Assembly (NCBI GenBank): GCA_016218815.1
Contig: JACRCX010000106.1
Span: 1-64,000, forward strand
Reading direction: 5' to 3'
Length of the DNA stretch: 64,000 bases
Source of the DNA: Deltaproteobacteria bacterium
GTDB lineage: Bacteria; Myxococcota_A; Polyangia; DRWM01; JAAZOP01
A model generated the notes under the pieces. The model was not told the origin of the DNA, made no database searches, and was given only the letters and a program-made list of their open reading frames with translations. Made by a program: the position numbers and the translations under genes. Positions 18,371-29,931 of the stretch are shown piece by piece. The first letter of the stretch is position 1, and the number at the start of each line of letters is the position of its first letter.

Positions 18371-20650
18371 TCAGCCGAAGCCGATCATGGCGCCGTTGTA
18401 CAGGGCGTGGACGAGCACGGGGGCGAGCAGCATGCCGCCGCGCTGGTAGGCGGCGGCGGCGCACAGGCCGACCACGAACACGGGGACGACGGCGAGCGGC
18501 GGGTGCATGACGGCAAAGATCGCGGCGCTCGCCAGTGCGGCGCGCCACGGCCCGAACGAGCGGCGCAGGCCGCCGAAGACGAGTCCGCGGAAGATCCATT
18601 CCTCGAAGATCGGCGCTCCCGCCACGGCCAGCACCGCCAGCGCGGGGTCGATGCCGGGGGCGACGCGCAGGAGCGGCGCCGCGTCCCGGGGGAACCACGG
18701 GGTGCGCGGCAGGATCCATAGGTAGGCCAGGCCCGCGAGGACCGCGCCCGCGCCCGCGGCGAGCCCCCAGAGCACGGCGCGTCCGGCGCCCGCGCCGAAG
18801 AACGCGGGCACGCCGGTGGTCTTGTGCCGCCACATGACGTAGCGCACCAGCGCCCAGGTGAGCGCGCCGGCGAGCGTGAAGACCAGGAGGGCCAGCGAGG
18901 CGTCCGGCGCGGCTCCCGCGGAGAGCGCCATGACCGCGACCACGCCCTGGAGGACGAAGAACAGCATGGCGGCGATGAGCCCGTCGGAGAGGGAGACCTC
19001 GCTGGGCGCGACGGCGCCGGGGTCCAGCAGCAGGGGCAGGCGGTCCTTGGCCTTCTGCCACAGGGCGAGCGCCAGGAGCAGGGAGAGGACGATGAGGACG
19101 ACGCGTTGCCAGAGGTCGCTGGTGTAGATGGCGAAGGCGTAGAACGAGGCGAGCAGCATGTAGAGGTAAAGGTAGTCCGGGCGGACGCGGCGCCGGACGT
19201 CGGTCGCGAGAGGGTTGCAGGCGAAGACGCCGAGCGAGGTGGCGATGGTGGCGTAGATCGGGATGCCGACCAGGACGATCGCCGCGGGGAGAACGGTCGA
19301 CGCGACGGGGGCGTGAGCGGAAGCGGCGCCGATGACGAGCACTGCCGCGGCGATGGAGGTGGCGATGGCGCCCCACAGGCGCGCCTTGTCGCGGACCATG
19401 GCGTCGAGCGGCCGGGGGAAGCTGAACATGAGCCACAGCGCCGGACCCTCGGCGTTGAGCGTCTGGAACGCGGAGAACATCAGCATGTAGGCCGCCGCGC
19501 CGAAGGCGACGGCCGCGAGGTGCTGCGGGGCGCCGAAGACCGCGGTGGCCGAGCCGGCGCGGGAGTTGAGCACGAACTGCATGCCGACGATGAGCAGGGG
19601 CAGGATCAGGGTCTGCACGAGGAACGCGCGGTCGCGGGCCAGGAGGCGCAGCTCGCGCCCCTGGAGCGGGGAGACCCAGCGGCGTGCGCGGACCGTGGTG
19701 GAGGCGGCTGCCGCCGCGGGAGCGCCGGGGGACGCCTTGCCGGTGGCAGCGCGCGCGGATTCGCGCGAGCCGGCGGCGACGACGCCGCTCCGGAGCAGTC
19801 GGTGCAGCAGGACGGCGCCCGCCGCCAGAACCAGTCCGGCCTCGGCGGCGAGAGCGCCCGCGGCCGTCCACGCGGCGCCGCCGGTCTCCGTGAGCGCCCG
19901 CGCGGCGAGGCTACTCGGCAGCCACTCGGCCCAGGAAGGCGCCGCGTGCCCCGCGTCGGCCAGGATCGTCGAGCCGCTGGGTGCGAAGAGGGCGAGCCAG
20001 AACGCCAGGAGGCCGGCGATTGAGAGTAGGGCCTGGAGGTTGCGCAGGCTTCCGGGGCGGAGTGCGACGCGCAGGCCGGTGTCGAAGACGGTGCGAAGGA
20101 CGCCGGAGACGAGCAGCAGCGGCAGGGCGGCGGCGAGGCCGGCGAGCGGCGACGAGGCGCCGTAGCCCTGCTGTCGGGCGAGGGTGGTCAGGAAGGTCCA
20201 GAGGGCGAGCCAGCCGCTGGCGTTGACGATGGTGCGTTCGGCGATGCGCACGCCCAGGAGGGAGCGCAGGGAGAGGGGCATGGTGACGAGCCATTCGAGG
20301 TCCCACTCGGGGCGGGCCAGCTCGCGCGAGCCGATGCCGAGCACGATCGTCGCAAGGAGGAGGAAACCGGTCTGGATCTGGACGGCGACGAGCCAGGCGT
20401 GGCCGTCGCCGAGCTGGTGGTGGAGGGAGGCGAGGGCGGCGCTGCAGAAGCCGAAGAAGCCCCAGAGCATGAGGCCGTAGAGGACGGCGGCGCCGAGGAA
20501 TCCGGCGCCGCGTTTGGGTGCGGTGGCGGAGCGCTTTCCGTCGGGGGCCTTCTTGCGCTGGAAGATCGAGCCGGCCTGGTTGGCGGCGCGGCGCAGGCGG
20601 AGGCGGACGAGCAGCCAGCCGGCGCGCAGGGCGGATGGCGGGCGGTTCAC
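18371..20650 (-). CDS. ABC-2 type permease fused to CPBP glutamic protease domain
   Basis: A 759-residue polytopic membrane protein. The first ~500 residues are an ABC-2-like permease with ELARPEWDLEWL (about 109-120) and repeated hydrophobic segments. The C-terminal ~220 residues form a CPBP (CAAX-processing/Abi) domain with the motifs FEEWIFRG, VMHPPL and LVHALYN, which carry the conserved Glu-Glu-Arg and two His of this intramembrane protease family. A GTG start overlaps the ATPase stop (GTGA), so the two subunits are translated together. The fusion suggests a NatB/Abi-type exporter that may also cleave its cargo. Substrate unknown. Confidence 0.85.
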   Translation of the reverse strand: MNRPPSALRAGWLLVRLRLRRAANQAGSIFQRKKAPDGKRSATAPKRGAGFLGAAVLYGLMLWGFFGFCSAALASLHHQLGDGHAWLVAVQIQTGFLLLATIVLGIGSRELARPEWDLEWLVTMPLSLRSLLGVRIAERTIVNASGWLALWTFLTTLARQQGYGASSPLAGLAAALPLLLVSGVLRTVFDTGLRVALRPGSLRNLQALLSIAGLLAFWLALFAPSGSTILADAGHAAPSWAEWLPSSLAARALTETGGAAWTAAGALAAEAGLVLAAGAVLLHRLLRSGVVAAGSRESARAATGKASPGAPAAAAASTTVRARRWVSPLQGRELRLLARDRAFLVQTLILPLLIVGMQFVLNSRAGSATAVFGAPQHLAAVAFGAAAYMLMFSAFQTLNAEGPALWLMFSFPRPLDAMVRDKARLWGAIATSIAAAVLVIGAASAHAPVASTVLPAAIVLVGIPIYATIATSLGVFACNPLATDVRRRVRPDYLYLYMLLASFYAFAIYTSDLWQRVVLIVLSLLLALALWQKAKDRLPLLLDPGAVAPSEVSLSDGLIAAMLFFVLQGVVAVMALSAGAAPDASLALLVFTLAGALTWALVRYVMWRHKTTGVPAFFGAGAGRAVLWGLAAGAGAVLAGLAYLWILPRTPWFPRDAAPLLRVAPGIDPALAVLAVAGAPIFEEWIFRGLVFGGLRRSFGPWRAALASAAIFAVMHPPLAVVPVFVVGLCAAAAYQRGGMLLAPVLVHALYNGAMIGFG

Positions 20651-21474
20651 GAGTCGGCTTTCCCATCCGAACCGCGGGCTTCAGCCCGCGGCTGGGGTTC
20701 CGGTGGAGCCGCGCCCTGAAGGGCGCGGTTCGGTTCGGCCGCGGTCTCGGGGCGGTCGGGATCGGTGACCTTGAGGAAGACCTCCTCCAGGGAGCCGCCG
20801 GGGGAGAGTTTTTCGCGCAGCTCGTCGAGGGTGCCGGCGGCGACGAGGCGGCCGCCGTCGATGATGCCGATGCGGGAGCAGAGGCGTTCGGCCATGTGGA
20901 GGAGGTGGGTGGAGAGGAAGACGGTCTTGCCGGCGGCGGCGCCGGCGCGCAGGCGGTCCTGGACCTCGCGGGCGGCGCGGGGGTCGAGGCCGTTGGTCGG
21001 CTCGTCGAGGATGAGGACGGGGGGGTCGTGGACGAGGGCGCAGGCGAGGCCGAGCTTCTTCTTCATGCCGGCGGAGTAGTTGACGGCGTACTCCTCGCCG
21101 GCCTCGGCGAGGGACAATTCGGCCAGGAGGGTCGCGGCGCGCGTCTTGGCCTCGGGTCGCGGCAGGCCGTGCATCTCGCCGACGACCTCGAGGATCTCGC
21201 GGCCGCGGAGGAAGTCGTAGAAGGTCGGCGTATCGGGGACGTAGCCGACGCGGCGTGCGACCTCGACGCGCTCGCGCTGGCAGTCGAAGCCATCGACGGT
21301 GGCGCGTCCGCCGCTGGGGACGAGGATCCCCATGAGCATGCGGATGGTGGTGGTCTTGCCCGCGCCGTTGGGCCCCAGGAACCCGAACAGCTCGCCGCGC
21401 TCGACCGTCAGGCCCAGCTCGTGGACGGCGGTGAACTCTCCGTAGCGTTTGGACAGGGCATCGGTGACGATCAC
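20647..21474 (-). CDS. ABC transporter ATPase, partner of the fused permease
   Basis: A 275-residue ATP-binding protein. Walker A GPNGAGKTT, signature YSAGMKKKL, Walker B LILDEPTNGLD and switch STHLL are all intact. The GTG at 21474 follows CCGGAGGC; longer starts have no better support. The last ~29 residues come from dispersed repeat family 2 (20666-20735), a Pro/Ala/Arg tail beyond the normal C-terminus. It overlaps the permease by GTGA. Confidence 0.92.
   Translation of the reverse strand: MIVTDALSKRYGEFTAVHELGLTVERGELFGFLGPNGAGKTTTIRMLMGILVPSGGRATVDGFDCQRERVEVARRVGYVPDTPTFYDFLRGREILEVVGEMHGLPRPEAKTRAATLLAELSLAEAGEEYAVNYSAGMKKKLGLACALVHDPPVLILDEPTNGLDPRAAREVQDRLRAGAAAGKTVFLSTHLLHMAERLCSRIGIIDGGRLVAAGTLDELREKLSPGGSLEEVFLKVTDPDRPETAAEPNRALQGAAPPEPQPRAEARGSDGKADS
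20666..20735. repeat. Dispersed repeat family 2, paired perfect hairpins (copy 1, in coding frame)
   Basis: Two 20-bp elements: CCGCGGGC-TTCA-GCCCGCGG (20672-20691) and CCGCGCCC-TGAA-GGGCGCGG (20709-20728). Each is a perfect 8-bp stem with a 4-base loop, and the loops are reverse complements. The whole element lies in the 3' end of the ABC ATPase gene. A second copy is at 56163-56234. Confidence 0.92.
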
Positions 21475-21522
21475 GCGCGCGCCTCCGGGGAGCATCGAAG
21501 CGCGGAGGGGTCGGCGAGTCAA

Positions 21523-24012
21523 CTACGCGGCGGGGACGAGCTCGGTGGCGGGGGGCGGGAAGGTGATGCCGGGGGCGGGGACGGGGAAGCCGGTGCGGGT
21601 GGAGCCGGTGCCCAGGACGTTGTCGGGGGAGGTGATCGGGGTGTCGCCCCAGCAGGAGACGTTGCCGTCGGCGTGGACGGCGCAGCCGAAGCGCAGGCCG
21701 GTGGCCAGGCCGGCGAAGGGGCCCCAGGCGCCGACCGTCGGGTCCTGGGTGCGCAGCACCTGGGACGGCTTGAGGATGGCGTCGTTCTCCGAGTCGTTGA
21801 TGCCGCACTCGTTCCACGGGTTCGAGCCCCAGCACATCGCCTCGCCGTTCTGGAGCAGGGCGCAGGTGGTGCCCGAGCCCACGACGGAGGCGACCGCGCC
21901 GCGCACGCCGCGGACCTCGGTGGGCAGGGCGGGCTTCTCCGCATCGGTCTTGCCGTTGCCGATCTGTCCCTCGTCGTTCATGCCCCAGCAGGTGAGCTTG
22001 CCGCCCGAGTGGACGACGCAGAAGTTGTAGCCGTTGCCGGCGATGTGGGTCGCGCGCGAGAGGCGGGGCACCTCGACCGGCCCGGCCGTGTCCTCCTCGG
22101 TGTCGCGGCCGAGCGCGCCGTGGTAGGCGTCGCCCCAGCACAGGACCTTGCCTTCGGTGTTGATGTAGCAGGCGGCGTCGTAGCCGACCGCGAGCTGCTC
22201 GACGTCGGTCACGCCGGGGATGGCCACGGCGGTCCGGGCGTCGACGAACGTCTGGCCGGCCAGGAGCGAGGAATTGGCGTAGGCGGCCCAGCAGGCGACG
22301 GTCTTGTCGGCCAGGACGGCGCAGGCTTCCGTGGCGCCGGCGGTGCCGCCGATGTCGAGCTTCGTGGCGCCGGTGACGCCTTCGATCGGGATCGGCAGGC
22401 CGGTGGTGATGCTGCCCATTCCGCCCCAGCAGGCGACCTGGCCGTTGGCGCGCAGGGCGCAGGCCTGGGTCAGGGTGGCGGAGACCTGGACGCCGTCGCT
22501 GATGCCGCCGACCTCGCAGCCCTCGCTGGAGCCGCGGTACCGCGAGGAGCCGCAGCCCAGCTCGCCGCTGCCGCCGCCGCCGAAGCAGTAGATCTTGCCG
22601 TTCTCGCGCACGCCGCAGACGAACTCGTGGCCCGCCGAGAGGTGCGGGATCGGGTGCAGCGTCGCGTCGGCCGAGGGCGCGAACGTGTAGCGCACCGGCG
22701 CTTCGCCCGTGAGCTTCTCGAGGTCGGGCGCGACGACCTGGTAGACGGCCTCGTAGTCGCGGTCCTTGATGCCGTAGTTGCCGGAGCCGAAGCAGACGAG
22801 CTGACCGGCCTTGCGGATGATGCAGCCGCCGTAGTCGCCGACGGCTAGGTACGCGGCGTCGCTCATCTCGAGCAGCGCGGCGGCCTTCTGGACGTCGCGC
22901 ACGTCTTCGGCGACGTCGGCCAATTTGAGGCCGAGGTTGATGTCGCCCCAGCACTTGACCTCGCCCGACTCGAGCCGCACGCAGCTATGGTCGCCCCGCA
23001 GGACGATCTGCTGCACGCCGGCCCCGACGTCGGGGACCTGGACGGGGACCTTGGACGACTGGTCGTAGCCTTTCTGGCCGTTGCCCAGCTCGCCGGCGTA
23101 GTTGCCGCCCCAGCAGAAGAGGCCGGTGGCGGTCAACGCGCAGGAGTGATCGTTGCCCGCGCCGATCGCCTTGGCGCCGGTCAGGTTGGCCACGGGCATC
23201 GGCGACCAGCCGGAGCCGGCCGTCTCGCCGCGGCCCAGGCGCTCGTCGCTCTGGCCCCAGCACAGGACCTCGCCCGACTCCTTGCGGGCGCAGACGTGCG
23301 CGAACCCGGCGGCGATTTCGGCGACGCCGTCGAGGCCCGCGATCTCGACGGGCACGTCGCTCGAGTCCGTCGCTTCGCGGCCGAGCTGGCCCTCGGAGCC
23401 GAGGCCCCAGCAGGAGACCTTGCCGTCGTCGCGCAGGGCGCAGGAGAAGGCGTAGCCCAGGGCGAGCTGCTTCACGCCGGTCAGGTCCTTGACGGCGACC
23501 GGCGTCTGGGTCGCGTCCTTCGACCCGCAGCCCAGCTCGCCGTGCCAGCTCTGGCCCCAGCACATCACGGAGCCGTCCTCGCGGCGGGCGCAGGCGTGAC
23601 TGGCGCCGCACGCCAGTTCCATCACGCCGGCGAGGTCGGCGACGGGGGTCGGCAGGGCGCGGTTGGTGGCGGTGCCGTCACCGAGCTGCCCATCGATGTT
23701 GTCGCCGACGCAGAGGACATCGCCCGCAGCCTTGAGGAAGCAGGTATAGCCGGAACCCGTGCACACCGAGGCGGTGTGGACCGGCGGGGGCGGCGCCGCG
23801 GGCTCGGGTGTCGGGGGCGGAACGGGTGCCGCGGGCTCGGGCGTCACGGGCTTGGGCGCCGTCGGCGTCGCCGCCTTGGCCGGCTCGGGCACGGCCGGCG
23901 CCTGGGGCGTCGCGACCGGCTCGGGAGCGGGCTCCTCCGACTTCTTCTTGCAGGCGCCCGCGGCGAGCGCGGCGGCCAGGATCAGCACGAGGTACGTCGT
24001 CGAACGCGTCAT
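21523..24012 (-). CDS. RCC1-repeat lipoprotein
   Basis: An 829-residue protein. A signal peptide with lipidation at Cys21 (ALAAGAC) is followed by a Lys/Glu/Pro/Ala linker (about 22-85) and about fourteen RCC1/BNR blades ending in CWG or CFG, for example CWGQSWHGELG, CWGLGSEGQLG, CWGMNDEGQIG. The arrangement should form two beta-propellers. Such propellers are typical of secreted or surface proteins in Myxococcota-type genomes; ligand unknown. The ATG at 24012 follows GGAGGAG. It lies 48 bp upstream of the ABC ATPase gene in the same direction, so it may be co-transcribed with it. Confidence 0.88.
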   Translation of the reverse strand: MTRSTTYLVLILAAALAAGACKKKSEEPAPEPVATPQAPAVPEPAKAATPTAPKPVTPEPAAPVPPPTPEPAAPPPPVHTASVCTGSGYTCFLKAAGDVLCVGDNIDGQLGDGTATNRALPTPVADLAGVMELACGASHACARREDGSVMCWGQSWHGELGCGSKDATQTPVAVKDLTGVKQLALGYAFSCALRDDGKVSCWGLGSEGQLGREATDSSDVPVEIAGLDGVAEIAAGFAHVCARKESGEVLCWGQSDERLGRGETAGSGWSPMPVANLTGAKAIGAGNDHSCALTATGLFCWGGNYAGELGNGQKGYDQSSKVPVQVPDVGAGVQQIVLRGDHSCVRLESGEVKCWGDINLGLKLADVAEDVRDVQKAAALLEMSDAAYLAVGDYGGCIIRKAGQLVCFGSGNYGIKDRDYEAVYQVVAPDLEKLTGEAPVRYTFAPSADATLHPIPHLSAGHEFVCGVRENGKIYCFGGGGSGELGCGSSRYRGSSEGCEVGGISDGVQVSATLTQACALRANGQVACWGGMGSITTGLPIPIEGVTGATKLDIGGTAGATEACAVLADKTVACWAAYANSSLLAGQTFVDARTAVAIPGVTDVEQLAVGYDAACYINTEGKVLCWGDAYHGALGRDTEEDTAGPVEVPRLSRATHIAGNGYNFCVVHSGGKLTCWGMNDEGQIGNGKTDAEKPALPTEVRGVRGAVASVVGSGTTCALLQNGEAMCWGSNPWNECGINDSENDAILKPSQVLRTQDPTVGAWGPFAGLATGLRFGCAVHADGNVSCWGDTPITSPDNVLGTGSTRTGFPVPAPGITFPPPATELVPAA

Positions 24013-24144
24013 CTTCGTCTCCTCCTTCGATGTTCCGCGGGCTTGCGTGCGCGCCCCCGGCGGACGTGGTCCCGGGGCCCACTCGGCCCAGGGAAGGGCG
24101 GATTTATCACCGAGCCGCGGGGGAATGCAAACGGGGGGAAGATT

Positions 24145-24163
24145 CCCTTCGACTTCGCTCAGG
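24145..24163. repeat. Dispersed repeat family 6, CCCTTCGAC...CTCAGGG type (copy 1)
   Basis: CCCTTCGACTTCGCTCAGG, a variant of the common CCTTCGACAGGCTCAGG element. A second copy is inside the RND adaptor frame at 33118-33138. Confidence 0.75.
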
Positions 24164-24171
24164 GCAAGCCC

Positions 24172-24212
24172 GCACAGAGACGCAGCGACGCAGACAGAAG
24201 GGGACCGTCCCC
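24172..24212. repeat. Dispersed repeat family 4 with GGGGAC palindrome (copy 2)
   Basis: CGCA-AGAGACGCAGCGACGCAG-type units followed by GGGGAC-C-GTCCCC at 24200-24212. The same order is seen at 38344-38380. Confidence 0.65.
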
Positions 24213-24327
24213 GAAGGGCTCGCGGGGGGGGGAGCCGATCGCTCATTGTTAGTTCTCTGCCACGTTGCTTTCGGGGAGGGGCGGCCATACGCTGTGGGCG
24301 GCGTTGGGCCGTGGAGGTGCAGAGGTC

Positions 24328-24675
24328 GTGACGGTTCGCAGGGTCGTTTCGTGGTCGGCGGCGGTGCTCCTCGCGGCGGTCGCGTGGTATGCGCTGCCGC
24401 GAGCGCACGCGCGAACCCAGTCGAGCGACACCTCGCGCTTGCACAACCACGACGAGCCCGGGCCCGGTCCGGGCACCCCGCAACGGATCTCGACCGGGGT
24501 CGGGACGGCGGGCGGTGGCGCGCTGGAGCGCGGGAGCCTGCTGCCGCCGGTCCTGACGTCCGTCCCGCGCGCGCGCGTGCGGGCCATGCCCGACGGCGTC
24601 GGCGCGCTCAGCGTCGCCACCTTCCCGCCGGCCACGCCGGCTCGTCCCCGCGGTCCTCCGACGCTCGTCATTTGA
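24328..24675 (+). CDS. Hypothetical exported small protein
   Basis: A 115-residue product with one N-terminal hydrophobic segment (about residues 6-22, VSWSAAVLLAAVAWYAL) and a Pro/Gly-rich remainder. It may be membrane-anchored or secreted. GTG start preceded by GGAGGTGCAGAGG. Not recognised as a known family; the opposite strand also carries a long open frame here, but this frame has the export signal and SD. Confidence 0.45.
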   Translation: MTVRRVVSWSAAVLLAAVAWYALPRAHARTQSSDTSRLHNHDEPGPGPGTPQRISTGVGTAGGGALERGSLLPPVLTSVPRARVRAMPDGVGALSVATFPPATPARPRGPPTLVI

Positions 24676-24822
24676 CCCAGGGTCCGGTTCCGCGAGGCGG
24701 TTCGATGGCCGCGCCGAGCGGGCCGTCGGGGCGTCGATTCCGCGCCAGGGCGCGGGACGATGCCGGGCGGTCCCGCGGCGGCGCGGCAGGCCGCGGAGAG
24801 TCGCGGCCGAAGGGGAAGTCCG

Positions 24823-25029
24823 ATGAATGCGACAAAGCGGGGGAGGCTCACGGGGAGCGACGTGCCGGCCGCGGGGCCCGCGGCGACCGAGTCGTCGGAG
24901 GCCGCGGCAACGTCGGATGGCGGGGCGCCGGCGGCCAAGACGCGTCACGGCTTGTACTTCTTCCTGTTCTTCTGGCTGCCGCTGATCGCGCTGTTCGTCT
25001 TCGCGATCGTGAAGGGGCGGGAAGGCTAG
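24823..25029 (+). CDS. Hypothetical single-span membrane protein
   Basis: A 68-residue product. A charged, Ala-rich N-terminus (about 1-40) precedes a single strong membrane helix (about residues 44-63, aromatic-rich) and a short KGREG tail. ATG with AGGGGAAG upstream. It is convergent with the large hybrid kinase, 16 bp away. No family recognised. Confidence 0.55.
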   Translation: MNATKRGRLTGSDVPAAGPAATESSEAAATSDGGAPAAKTRHGLYFFLFFWLPLIALFVFAIVKGREG

Positions 25030-25045
25030 GGGCGCGGGGGGACGT

Positions 25046-28657
<3,612 letters not shown>

Positions 28658-28662
28658 GGGAA

Positions 28663-29850
28663 TCAGGCGATGGCCGCGAGGACGGCGGTGTAGTTGTGGA
28701 AGCAGTCGCTGTTGCCGACCGGCCCGATTTCGCCGAGAGTGTAGAAGCCGATCCAGGGCGTCTGCGGTCCGACCTGCGCCTGGAGCTCGCCGAGGAGCGC
28801 GAGCTTGCGGGGCTCGGGGAGGATGACCTTGCCGCGGCCGCAGCAGTCGAACTGGAAGACCAGCCGAGGCGGCCGGCCTTCCAGGCCTTCCTTGATCTTG
28901 CGTCCCAGCTCGGCGAGTCCCTGGGCCATCTTCTCCGGGTCGCGGCGGGTCATCCAGATGTCGCTGCCTTCGGGCACTTCGGTCTGGATGGTGATCGAGC
29001 CCTGGGCGTCGTCCTTGCCCGGGATGAAGCGGATCATGAACTCGTCGTAGCCCTCGATGTGCGCCGGGGTCCGGAAGCCGAGGCAGAGGTTGATCACGGC
29101 CTTGCTCCAGTTGTCGATTTCCTCGGGCAGCAGGTACTCCTTGAGGACGTCGAGGGCCGGGCGGCCGTCGATTTCGAAGATGGCGTTGCCTTGCGAGCGC
29201 GTGACGCGTCGCCGGCCGCCGATCGGGACACAGCCGTGGTTGACGCCGGAGACGATGCGGGCCGGGCCGGACAGGAGGGCCCAGGCCAGGCCGTCCGAAA
29301 CCACGGCGTCGTCGCTGTACTGGTAGGTCTGCTTGAAGGCCCAGTTGTCGGCGGAGACGCCGCCGAAGAGCGGTAATCGCGGCCGTCCCGCGCGCGTCTC
29401 CTCGAGGCCGCTCCGGAAGCGGTCGAAGTTGACGGTCAACCCGTCGCCGAGCACGAAAAGCGCGGCCGCATCCGCGTCGCCATGGGAGACGACGGCTTCG
29501 CCGACTCTTCGCCCGACGCCGGCGGGGTCGGCCTTCAGGCCGGTCTGCAGGCCGCCCACGAAGCGCAGCTCGTCGGATCGAACGACCATGACGGCGACGG
29601 AGAAATTCGACTCGTCTGCGATCCCGTGCGCGATGACGCCCTCGCCGGAGCAGCCGGTGAGGGGAGCGCCGCCCGCGGTCCTGCGGACGGCGGCGACCAC
29701 GGCCGGCTGGGGATACCCGACGGTTGAGAAAAGGAAGATGAAGTCCGGCCGCGAGATTCCCGCCGCGGCCAGGGCCTTTTCGGCCGCCTCCTGGCCCGCA
29801 CGATGGGGATTCCGATCGTGGCTGACACCTACGCCCGCCTGGATTGCCAT
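28663..29850 (-). CDS. FIST N/C sensory domain protein
   Basis: A 395-residue protein of the FIST family (FIST_N about 20-230, FIST_C about 240-380), a small-ligand-sensing module usually beside signalling proteins. Visible family features are FLFSTVGYPQ, TGCSGEGVI, NDR-like FGGVSADNW and GFYTLGEIGP near the end. The ATG at 29850 has GGGAGG about 8 bp upstream. The kinase gene follows after 5 bp, so the pair is probably one signalling unit; the ligand is not known. Confidence 0.92.
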   Translation of the reverse strand: MAIQAGVGVSHDRNPHRAGQEAAEKALAAAGISRPDFIFLFSTVGYPQPAVVAAVRRTAGGAPLTGCSGEGVIAHGIADESNFSVAVMVVRSDELRFVGGLQTGLKADPAGVGRRVGEAVVSHGDADAAALFVLGDGLTVNFDRFRSGLEETRAGRPRLPLFGGVSADNWAFKQTYQYSDDAVVSDGLAWALLSGPARIVSGVNHGCVPIGGRRRVTRSQGNAIFEIDGRPALDVLKEYLLPEEIDNWSKAVINLCLGFRTPAHIEGYDEFMIRFIPGKDDAQGSITIQTEVPEGSDIWMTRRDPEKMAQGLAELGRKIKEGLEGRPPRLVFQFDCCGRGKVILPEPRKLALLGELQAQVGPQTPWIGFYTLGEIGPVGNSDCFHNYTAVLAAIA

Positions 29851-29931
29851 TGGCGAACCTCCCCCCCCCGTTGGGAACGCCGGTCCCCGCAGCACCGACT
29901 GCACTGCTTGTATCCCGGCCCGCGCGGTTCG

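Larger units (their letters stand above)
24013..24327. other. 315-bp intergenic stretch with two dispersed repeats
   Basis: Between two divergently transcribed genes. It contains a family 6 element (24145-24163) and a family 4 element with GGGGAC palindrome (24172-24212). No well-spaced promoter pair was found. Otherwise nothing identifiable. Confidence 0.6.

Noticed and set aside
24249..24938. Minus-strand frame opposite the two small membrane protein genes
   Set aside because: No signal, SD or motif; the plus-strand frames have export features and ribosome sites.
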